In this document: in pieces, positions 8,664 to 15,848 of the stretch
Numbering within the stretch: position 1 is the first letter of the stretch
Layout: every line of letters starts with the position of its first letter
Origin: Bradyrhizobium sp. SZCCT0148
GTDB lineage: Bacteria; Pseudomonadota; Alphaproteobacteria; Rhizobiales; Xanthobacteraceae
Direction of reading: 5' to 3'
Length of the DNA stretch: 64,000 nucleotides
Assembly (NCBI RefSeq): GCF_018129985.1
Contig: NZ_JAFCKT010000001.1
Coordinates: 1,671,247 to 1,735,246 of the forward strand
Notes under the pieces: model-generated
Told to the model about the DNA's origin: nothing
The model's database searches: none
What the model saw: only the letters and a program-made list of their open reading frames with translations
Program-made: the position numbers and the translations under genes

Positions 8664-10090
8664 GGCAGCTGACGCACATCGTCACCAGCCTGCACTTCGG
8701 CCAGCGGCTTCACGTAATCCATGTGACCGCCGAGCGCGGCGTAGTCGGACAGCTTCATCGTGAATTCGATCGGCGCAACCAGTGCCGGCGTAGGCACATA
8801 GCCGAACGCGCCCGCCGGCATCTGCGTCACGTCGACCATGTAGGTGATGCCGCCGCCCGGCCAGACATAGACCGGCGCGCCGCCGCTGGTGACGCGCGTC
8901 AGCGCATCTTTCACCGACCGTGTCAGCCGCACCGGATTGTCGGTGACGCCTGCGCGCAGCGAACCGCCGGCTCCAGCCATGAACAGCACCGTGCACAGCG
9001 CCGGTTCGCAATTCTCCTGAATGCGCTCGACCGAGAACTTCAGATCGGCCGGCATCTCGGTTTCGACCGGCTTGAGGGCCTCGTCGAGCACGTAATAGGA
9101 CGAATGCTCGCCGGTCGTGGAGACCATCAGCATCGAGAGACCCGGCTTTGCCTCCTTGGCATCGAACGGCCCGAGGATTGCGAGCGGATCGGAGATGTTG
9201 GTCCCACCCCACCCCGTGCCGGGATCGGCGACCTGGAAATAGCGGCCGGGCGTCGAGCGGCGGCCCTTCATCTTGATGCCGGTGTCGGCGATGTCGAGCA
9301 GCTTGCCGGCCTGGTGCTCGCTGAGCACGCCGGTGATGTGGTCGTCGACCACGACGACCTCGTCGACCTTGCCGTGCCATTGCTTGGCGAACATGCCGAT
9401 CGTCGCCGAGCCGCAGCCGACCCGCATGCGCTCTTCTTTCATGCCGTTGACGATCGGCGGCTGGCCTGCCTGCACCACCACTGTTGCGCCGCCGTCGATG
9501 GTCAGCTCGACCGCCTTGCAATTGGCGAGATCCATCAGCGTGTCGCAGGTGACGCGGCCCTCCTTCTTGGAACCGCCCGTCAGGTGATGAACGCCGCCGA
9601 GCGACAGCATCTGCGAACCGTACTCGCTGGTGGTGACGTGACCGACCGCCTCGCCCTGCGCACGGACGGTGGCGGTCTCAGGCCCCAGATAGCGATCGGT
9701 GTCGATCTTCACCTTGACGCCGCAATAGGAGAAGATGCCCTCGGTGACCACGGTCACCATGTCGACGCCGTCGACCTCCGCAGAGACGATGAACGGCGCC
9801 GGCTTGTAGTCGGGATAGGTCGTGCCCGCACCGATCGCGGTGACGAAGGTGGAGGGTTCGTGGACGATCTTGCCGTCCCAATCTTCGGTGCGGCTGAACG
9901 GGACCAGCTTGCCGCCATGCGAGACCGTGCGTTCCAGGATCACGTGCGGATCGACTCGGACGAGCTTGCCGTCGTGGTTGGCATAGCGATCGCAGGCGCC
10001 CGCAGCGCCCGGCTTGATGTAGCACATCACCGGACAAGCATCGCAGCGGATCTTGTCGACGGCAGCGCTCGTCGTTTCCATCATCACCAT
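8630..10090 (-). CDS. hnr: 6-hydroxynicotinate reductase
   Basis: Predicted to reduce the ring of 6-hydroxynicotinate to 1,4,5,6-tetrahydro-6-oxonicotinate, the substrate of enamidase. The 486-residue protein opens with a ferredoxin-like cysteine cluster (Cys16-x2-Cys19-x3-Cys23-x9-Cys33), fitting a [4Fe-4S] centre. A large domain follows with conserved-looking stretches such as VTTSEYGSQMLSLGGVHHLTGG and VADPGTGWGGTNISDPL. The enzyme family was described from the anaerobe Eubacterium barkeri. The start reads ATG GTG ATG ATG, so the exact first codon is uncertain by up to three. It is the first gene of the leftward operon, and a palindrome lies about 25 bases upstream. Confidence 0.85.
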   Translation of the reverse strand: MVMMETTSAAVDKIRCDACPVMCYIKPGAAGACDRYANHDGKLVRVDPHVILERTVSHGGKLVPFSRTEDWDGKIVHEPSTFVTAIGAGTTYPDYKPAPFIVSAEVDGVDMVTVVTEGIFSYCGVKVKIDTDRYLGPETATVRAQGEAVGHVTTSEYGSQMLSLGGVHHLTGGSKKEGRVTCDTLMDLANCKAVELTIDGGATVVVQAGQPPIVNGMKEERMRVGCGSATIGMFAKQWHGKVDEVVVVDDHITGVLSEHQAGKLLDIADTGIKMKGRRSTPGRYFQVADPGTGWGGTNISDPLAILGPFDAKEAKPGLSMLMVSTTGEHSSYYVLDEALKPVETEMPADLKFSVERIQENCEPALCTVLFMAGAGGSLRAGVTDNPVRLTRSVKDALTRVTSGGAPVYVWPGGGITYMVDVTQMPAGAFGYVPTPALVAPIEFTMKLSDYAALGGHMDYVKPLAEVQAGDDVRQLPWQNPIPAPRS

Positions 10091-10114
10091 GTCAGAGCCA
10101 GCGAGACCGCGGTT

Positions 10115-10134
10115 ATCATTCGTATACGAACGAT
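10115..10134. promoter_or_regulatory. Palindromic operator candidate upstream of hnr
   Basis: Twenty-base near-perfect inverted repeat, ATCATTCGTATACGAACGAT, with a perfect 12-base core TTCGTATACGAA and one mismatched pair outside it. It lies 24 bases before the hnr start, where bound protein would block RNA polymerase. Size and symmetry suit a MarR dimer, and a relative lies in front of nicA in the same divergent region. Confidence 0.65.
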
Positions 10135-10269
10135 GGTGCGCGCGCCCCGGATGACTGTCAAGCGGCGGTGCAGCGCAAAAGATGCGGCTGCTGCTTAAAA
10201 CCTCATTTGCCTATCCGCTCTGTCCACAAAGAAGGCAGCCGCGCTGCAGTGCGGCATGCATGGCTTGCA

Positions 10270-10285
10270 CGTTTGTGTACAAACG
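10270..10285. promoter_or_regulatory. Palindromic operator candidate upstream of nicA
   Basis: CGTTTGTGTACAAACG. The core TTTGTGTACAAA shares the pattern TTYGTRTACRAA with the palindrome near hnr. It ends 54 bases before the nicA ATG, in the promoter region of the rightward operon. Two related sites, one next to each divergent gene, suggest one regulator for both, most simply the MarR protein of this locus. Confidence 0.6.
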
Positions 10286-10339
10286 GTATCGTCGCGACGT
10301 AGATTTTGCCACGACTTAGCCGAGCGCTTGGAAACGAGG

Positions 10340-10822
10340 ATGACGCAGACACCGATCCGCCTCACCGTGAACGGGGCGATTCACGAGGTCGCCGCAGCAG
10401 CGGAGACGCCGCTGCTCTACGTGCTGCGCAACGACCTCGCGCTCAACGGCCCGAAATATGGTTGCGGCCTCGGCGAGTGCGGCACCTGCACCGTCCTGAT
10501 CGACGGGGCCCCGGCCCGCTCCTGCGTAATTCCGGTGAGTGGCTGCGCCGGCCGTGACATCGTGACGCTCGAAGGACTCGGCACGCGCGACAAGCCCGAC
10601 GTGGTGCAGCAGGCCTTCATCGACGAGCAGGCCGCGCAATGCGGCTATTGCCTCAACGGCATGATCATGACCACCAAGGCGCTGCTCGCGATCAACCCGC
10701 GGCCGACCGAGCAGGAGGCGCTCGCGGCACTGCGCTACAATCTCTGCCGCTGCGGCACGCATGTCGAAATCCTGCGCGCCGTGATGCGCGCGTCAGGCCA
10801 GCTCACCGAGGCGGCTGACTGA
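10340..10822 (+). CDS. nicA: Nicotinate hydroxylase, small 2Fe-2S subunit
   Basis: Small subunit of a xanthine-oxidase-family hydroxylase that adds water-derived oxygen to nicotinate, giving 6-hydroxynicotinate. The 160 residues hold two [2Fe-2S] sites: an N-terminal plant-ferredoxin-type site (KYGCGLGECGTCTVLIDG ... SC) and a C-terminal site (QCGYCLNGM ... LCRCGTH). The ATG giving MTQTPIRLTVNG was chosen because it fits family length and follows AACGAGG; the frame is open 28 codons further upstream. Its TGA overlaps the nicB ATG by one base (TGATG). Other substrates of this enzyme class are possible, but the hnr and ena genes support nicotinate. Confidence 0.88.
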   Translation: MTQTPIRLTVNGAIHEVAAAAETPLLYVLRNDLALNGPKYGCGLGECGTCTVLIDGAPARSCVIPVSGCAGRDIVTLEGLGTRDKPDVVQQAFIDEQAAQCGYCLNGMIMTTKALLAINPRPTEQEALAALRYNLCRCGTHVEILRAVMRASGQLTEAAD

Positions 10823-13800
10823 TGGCCTCCCCTGTATCGAACGGAGCCGAGCGCCAATCCGGTTCGCTCGTCGTCGTCCGCTCGGTGGACGAAGTCACAT
10901 CGGAGACCTTCGTCCGCATCACCGCGGACGGTTCGGTCACGGCCTATAATGGCCATGTCGATCTCGGTACCGGCATCCGCACCGCGCTGGGTCAGATCGT
11001 CGCCGAAGAGCTTGACGTGTCCTTTGCGCGCGTCGTGATCGTGCTCGGCGACACCGCGCTGGTGCCGAACCAGGGCGCGACGATTGCCAGCGAAACCATC
11101 CAGATCACCGCCGTTCCCTTGCGCAAGGCAGCGGCCCAGGCGCGGCAGTTCCTCATCGCGCGCGCGGCGGAGCGACTGGAGCTGCCGGAGGTCGATCTCA
11201 GGATCGAAGACGGCCTCGTGCGAGGACACGACAACCGCAGCGTCAGCTATGGCGAGTTGATTGGCGGCGAAGAGATCCGGCTCGAGCTTGCCGACGATGT
11301 CGCAGTCAAACCGGTCGGCGATTATGCCATCGTCGGTCAATCCGTCCCGCGTGTCGATCTGCCCGCCAAAGCTACGGGCGAGCTGACCTTCGTGCACGAT
11401 ATCCGCGTCCCCGGCATGCTGCACGGCCGCGTGGTGCGGCCGCCCTATGCCGGCGTCGATGCCGGCCCATTCGTCGGCACCAGCCTGCTCGCGGTCGATG
11501 AATCATCGGTGCGCGACATTCCCGGGCTCGTGGCCGTGGTGCGCATCGGCGACTTCGTCGGCATCGTCGCCGAGCGCGAGGAGAATGCAATTCGCGCGGC
11601 TGAACAGCTCAAGGTGAGCTGGAAGCCGACGCCGGCGTTGAACGACCTCTCCGACGTCGAGACCGCGCTGCGCGCCAATCCATCGACGCCGCGCACGCTG
11701 ATCGACAAAGGCGACGTCGATGCGGCGATATCAGGCGCGGCCAAGCCGATGCAGCGCACTTACGTGTGGCCGTATCAGATGCACGCCTCGATCGGCCCGT
11801 CCTGTGCGGTTGCCGATTTCGCCGACGGCAATATCCGGGTCTGGTCGGGCACGCAAAATCCGCACGTGCTGCGCAGCGACCTCGCGCTTCTGATCGAGCG
11901 CCCCGAAAGCGAGATCGAGGTGATCCGGCTGGAGGCCGCCGGCTGCTACGGCCGCAACTGCGCAGACGATGTCACCGCCGACGCCCTGCTCCTGTCGCGC
12001 GCGGTCGGGCACCCCGTGCGCGTGCAGCTCACGCGCGAGCAGGAGCACGCCTGGGAGCCCAAGGGCACCGCGCAGCTCATCGACGTCAATGGCGGGCTCG
12101 ATGCCAACGGCGGCATTGCCGCTTACGATCTCGCCACCCGTTATCCCTCGAACGCTGCGCCGACGCTGGCGCTGCTCCTCACCGGGCGCATTGCATCCGA
12201 GCCCGCCGTGCTGCAGATGGGCGACCGCACCGCAATCCCGCCCTACGATTACGATCACATGCGCGTCGTCGCCCACGACATGCCGCCGATCGTGCGCGCC
12301 TCCTGGTTCCGCGGGGTCTCCGCGCTGCCAAACACCTTTGCGCATGAATCCTATATCGACGAAGCCGCCACCGAAGCCGGCGTCGACCCGATCCAATACC
12401 GCCTGCGCTACCTCAGGGATCAGCGCGCCGTTGATCTCGTCAATGCGGTGGCCGAACGCGCGGGCTGGACGCCGCGGCCGGTGCGCGAGGAGAAGTATGG
12501 CGACATCGTGCACGGGCGCGGTTTCGCCTATGCGCTTTACGTCCATAGCAAGTTTCCCGGCTATGGCGCGGCGTGGTCGGCCTGGGTCGCCGACGTCGCG
12601 GTGAACAAGACGACCGGCGATGTCAGCGTGACGCGCGTCGTCGCCGGACAGGATTCCGGATTGATGATCAATCCGGACGGCGTGCGCCACCAGATCCACG
12701 GCAACGTCATCCAGTCCACCAGCCGTGCGCTGAGGGAGGAAGTCTCGTTCGAGCGCGGCGCGGTCGCGGCACGCGAATGGGGCGCCTATCCGATCATTCC
12801 CTTCCCGGACGTGCCCAAGATCGACGTGCTGATGCTGCCGAGGGCGGATCAGCCGCCGCTCGGCGTCGGCGAATCCGCCTCGGTGCCGAGCGCCGCGGCG
12901 ATAGCGAACGCGATTTTCGATGCCACCGGTGTGCGCTTTCGTGAGCCGCCGTTCACGCCGGAACGTATCCTGAGGGGACTGCACGGCGCTGCACCGGCGA
13001 CGCCGCAGGCCCTGCCCGCGCGCGCCAAGCCGTCTTCGCACATCTGGGAGAATCCCTTCGCCAAGCGCGCCGGCATTGTCGCGACGATTGCGGCGGTTTG
13101 CACCGCTGCAATCGGCATCGGCGCGGCGCTGCTGCCGGGACGCGCGATCGCGCCGATCGCGCGACCGGATGCATCGGTCTACTCCGCCGCGACAATCGCG
13201 CGCGGACAGCAACTCGCGGCATTCGGCAATTGCGCGGAGTGCCACACTACACGCAACGGCGCGCTCTACGCCGGCGGCCGCGCATTGGAGACGCCGTTCG
13301 GCACGATCTACGCGACCAACATCACGCCCGATGTGGAAACTGGAATCGGGGCCTGGTCCTACCCGGCCTTCGAGCGCGCGATGCGCGACGGGCTGCACCG
13401 CGACGGACGGCAACTCTATCCCGCCTTCCCGTACACGCATTTTTCGAAGACCAACGACGCCGACATGCAGGCGCTCTACGCTTACCTGATGACTCAGCCT
13501 GCAGTGCACGCGACGGCGCCGGCGAATACGCTCGCCTTCCCGTTCAACCTTCGCCAGCTGCTCGCGGGTTGGAATGCGCTCTTCCACCAGACAAAGGAAT
13601 TCAAGCCCGACCCCGCCAAGTCCGAAGCCTGGAATCGCGGCGCCTATCTAGTCGAGAGCCTCGGCCATTGCAGCGGATGTCATTCGCCTCGCAATGCGTT
13701 GGGCGCCGAACAAGGCAACGCCTACCTCGCCGGCGGCTTTGCCGAGGGCTGGGAGGCGCCGCCGCTGACCTCACTCTCGCATGCGCCGATCCCATGGAGC

Positions 13801-14340
13801 GAGGACGAACTGTTCGCCTATTTGCGCACGGGCCATTCGCGCTATCACGGCGTCGCCGCCGGCCCGATGGCGCCTGTGGTCCGGGACCTCAAGGCGCTAC
13901 CGGACCAGGACATCCGCGCGATGGCGGTCTATCTCAATTCGTTCAACGATGCCGCTACCGATGCGGTTGCGCTTGCCGCAAAGCTCGAGAGCGCAACCCA
14001 GGTCACAACGGGCTCTTCCACTGGCGCGCGACTTTATCAGGGCGCCTGCGCCGTTTGCCATGAGGTCGGCGGCCTGCCGCTGTTCGGGTCGCGGCCCTCC
14101 CTCGCGCTGAACAGCAATCTGCACAGCGCGACGTCGGACAATCTCATACAGGTCATCCTGCACGGCATCGCCGCACCCGTGTCGAGCGACCTCGGCTACA
14201 TGCCCGCGTTCAGAAACAGCATGAGCGACGCGCAAATCGAGGAACTCGTCACCTTCCTGCGCAAGCAGTTCGCGCCGGACAAGCCGGCATGGACCGGGGT
14301 GCGGGAGACGATCGCACGCGTCCGGACGTCGACGCACTAG
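10822..14340 (+). CDS. nicB: Nicotinate hydroxylase, molybdenum subunit with tri-heme cytochrome c tail
   Basis: Large subunit of 1172 residues. Residues 1 to about 720 form the molybdopterin-cytosine-dinucleotide domain, with the catalytic-glutamate motif GVGES near residue 678. A hydrophobic helix around 755-775 (IVATIAAVCTAAIGIGAALL) leads to three cytochrome c domains with CAECH (about 804), CSGCH (about 950) and CAVCH (about 1076). This matches the NicB type of Pseudomonas putida, where electrons leave through heme c. The helix suggests the hemes are periplasmic or membrane-associated. The stop is followed by a hairpin repeat shared with the convergent dioxygenase gene. Confidence 0.88.
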   Translation: MASPVSNGAERQSGSLVVVRSVDEVTSETFVRITADGSVTAYNGHVDLGTGIRTALGQIVAEELDVSFARVVIVLGDTALVPNQGATIASETIQITAVPLRKAAAQARQFLIARAAERLELPEVDLRIEDGLVRGHDNRSVSYGELIGGEEIRLELADDVAVKPVGDYAIVGQSVPRVDLPAKATGELTFVHDIRVPGMLHGRVVRPPYAGVDAGPFVGTSLLAVDESSVRDIPGLVAVVRIGDFVGIVAEREENAIRAAEQLKVSWKPTPALNDLSDVETALRANPSTPRTLIDKGDVDAAISGAAKPMQRTYVWPYQMHASIGPSCAVADFADGNIRVWSGTQNPHVLRSDLALLIERPESEIEVIRLEAAGCYGRNCADDVTADALLLSRAVGHPVRVQLTREQEHAWEPKGTAQLIDVNGGLDANGGIAAYDLATRYPSNAAPTLALLLTGRIASEPAVLQMGDRTAIPPYDYDHMRVVAHDMPPIVRASWFRGVSALPNTFAHESYIDEAATEAGVDPIQYRLRYLRDQRAVDLVNAVAERAGWTPRPVREEKYGDIVHGRGFAYALYVHSKFPGYGAAWSAWVADVAVNKTTGDVSVTRVVAGQDSGLMINPDGVRHQIHGNVIQSTSRALREEVSFERGAVAAREWGAYPIIPFPDVPKIDVLMLPRADQPPLGVGESASVPSAAAIANAIFDATGVRFREPPFTPERILRGLHGAAPATPQALPARAKPSSHIWENPFAKRAGIVATIAAVCTAAIGIGAALLPGRAIAPIARPDASVYSAATIARGQQLAAFGNCAECHTTRNGALYAGGRALETPFGTIYATNITPDVETGIGAWSYPAFERAMRDGLHRDGRQLYPAFPYTHFSKTNDADMQALYAYLMTQPAVHATAPANTLAFPFNLRQLLAGWNALFHQTKEFKPDPAKSEAWNRGAYLVESLGHCSGCHSPRNALGAEQGNAYLAGGFAEGWEAPPLTSLSHAPIPWSEDELFAYLRTGHSRYHGVAAGPMAPVVRDLKALPDQDIRAMAVYLNSFNDAATDAVALAAKLESATQVTTGSSTGARLYQGACAVCHEVGGLPLFGSRPSLALNSNLHSATSDNLIQVILHGIAAPVSSDLGYMPAFRNSMSDAQIEELVTFLRKQFAPDKPAWTGVRETIARVRTSTH

Positions 14341-14350
14341 CGTTCATCCG

Positions 14351-14449
14351 TCATTCCGGGGCCCGCGCGTAGCGAGGAAGCCCGGAATCCATAATCACCA
14401 ACCGGGGTTATTGATTCCGGGCTCACGGCGTCGCGTCGCCCCGGAATGA
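14351..14449. repeat. Nested inverted repeat between convergent genes
   Basis: Outer arms TCATTCCGGGGC (14351-14362) and GCCCCGGAATGA (14438-14449) are perfectly complementary. Inner arms GCCCGGAATC (14380-14389) and GATTCCGGGC (14413-14422) are also perfect. The element sits between the ends of nicB and the dioxygenase gene and could stop transcription from both sides. It resembles dispersed Bradyrhizobium intergenic repeats from memory. Confidence 0.8.
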
Positions 14450-14458
14450 TTCGAAACA

Positions 14459-15427
14459 CTAGCCGTGCTTCTTCACCTCCACCGGCGGCGTGCCGTGGGT
14501 GTGAAAGGACTCGATCGTCTTCAGCCCCCACGCCTGGCCCTTCTTGCGCTCCTCCTCTGTCCACACGATCGGCTTCCAGTCCGGCGCGAGAATCAGGCGG
14601 GCGCCGGCATTGGCGACCTCGACGCGGTTGCCGCCGGGCTCGTAAACGTAGAGGAAGAAGGTCTGCTGAATTGCGTGCTTGTGCGGGCCGGTCTCGATGT
14701 GGATGCCGTTTTCCAGGAAGATGTCTGCAGCGCGCAATATCTCCTCGCGGCTGTCGAGCGCATAGGTGACGTGGTGGAAGCGCCCGGGCACACCCGAATG
14801 GTCGAGTGAATAGGCAAAATCGTAGCTTTTGTTCGACATCGTTAGCCACATCGCCGCTTCCCGTCCGTCGTTGAGCACGATCTGCTCGGTGAGGCGGCAG
14901 CCGAGATAGTTCTCGAAGAACTCGCGGTTCGCCTTGATGTCGACGGCGAGGCAGTTGAGATGGTCGAGACGCCGGACATTGACCCCGCGCGCGGGAAAGC
15001 GCTGCGCCTGGTTCTTCAGCGCCGGCTTCAGCTCGGGCGGCGCCTGGTACCATTCGGTCTCGTAATAGAGCTCGACGATGTGGCCGTCGGGATCGCGACA
15101 GCGGAAGGTCGGCCCCTGCCCCATGTCGCCGTCGATCCAGCCGATGTCGAAGCCGGAGCCCTTCAGCGCGGCGACGCGGCGCTCAAGCGCCTGCTGGCTG
15201 CGCGCACGCAGCGCCATGTGCTCCATGCCTGACGTCTTCGAAGCCGTCAGCTTCAGCGAATAGCGCTCGTAATCGTCCCAGCCGCGTAAGTAGACCGACT
15301 CGCCCTTCCGGCCGCTGACGGTCATCCCCATGACGTCGACGAAGAATTTCAGGCTCTCATCGGGCTTGGGCGTCAGCAATTCCATGTGGCCGAGATGGGC
15401 GAGATCAAGGATCGGTTCGGGCTGCAT
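14459..15427 (-). CDS. Extradiol dioxygenase (catechol 2,3-dioxygenase type, VOC fold)
   Basis: Two-domain type I extradiol dioxygenase of 322 residues. The N-terminal VOC repeat begins LAHLGHMELLTPKP; the catalytic C-terminal repeat begins RRLDHLNCLAVD. Likely iron ligands are the His of LDHLNC, a His of RFHHVTYAL and the Glu of GNRVEVANAG, the usual two-histidine, one-glutamate set. GGAGGA seven bases upstream fixes the ATG; the frame is open 17 codons further. The aromatic substrate is unknown. It is convergent with nicB, and a palindrome about 105 bases upstream resembles the nic operators, hinting at shared control, although a catechol-type ring is not expected in the reductive nicotinate pathway. 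Confidence 0.87.
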   Translation of the reverse strand: MQPEPILDLAHLGHMELLTPKPDESLKFFVDVMGMTVSGRKGESVYLRGWDDYERYSLKLTASKTSGMEHMALRARSQQALERRVAALKGSGFDIGWIDGDMGQGPTFRCRDPDGHIVELYYETEWYQAPPELKPALKNQAQRFPARGVNVRRLDHLNCLAVDIKANREFFENYLGCRLTEQIVLNDGREAAMWLTMSNKSYDFAYSLDHSGVPGRFHHVTYALDSREEILRAADIFLENGIHIETGPHKHAIQQTFFLYVYEPGGNRVEVANAGARLILAPDWKPIVWTEEERKKGQAWGLKTIESFHTHGTPPVEVKKHG

Positions 15428-15532
15428 GGTCTCCTCCAGGACATGGCTGGGATCCGCCGGACCGGATCTCGCATCCAAATGCCGAGCTCATAAGTGGCTC
15501 GTGCCTCCGGGCGTCACCCACGGCCGAGGGTT

Positions 15533-15554
15533 CATTTGTACTAATGTACAAATG
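15533..15554. promoter_or_regulatory. Palindromic operator candidate upstream of the dioxygenase
   Basis: Perfect nine-base arms CATTTGTAC and GTACAAATG separated by TAAT. The half-site TTTGTAC resembles that of the palindrome before nicA (TTTGTG/TACAAA), but the half-sites are spaced four bases further apart. It probably marks the promoter of the leftward dioxygenase gene. Confidence 0.6.
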
Positions 15555-15848
15555 ATTAGGTCCCGTCAACAAAAAGGCAGCGCATGCCGTGCGATGCAGC
15601 CCGGTGTACCGCCATGACCATCCTCCTCCGAACGGCGCACCGAGTGCCCGGATGGTAAAATCTTCCTTAACTGAATTTCTGCTCGAAGGCCTGGAAAAGC
15701 AGCAATTTTCGGCCAATTCCGCCGCCACGTATGCATTTGGAACAAGCCTATCGACCGAATTGTCGCAGATTTAAGAAAACGCCTGCACCTGCTGCTTAAC
15801 CGTTTGTCCAGCCCCCCGCTCGCATAGTCAGGGTCAAATTCCTCGCTC
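15555..15848. other. Gene-free stretch before the HerA-like gene
   Basis: No credible gene was found here. The second half is noticeably AT-rich (positions about 15650-15780), as expected for a promoter of the rightward ATPase gene; no specific factor site is convincing, and no strong ribosome-binding site precedes the ATPase ATG. Confidence 0.5.
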
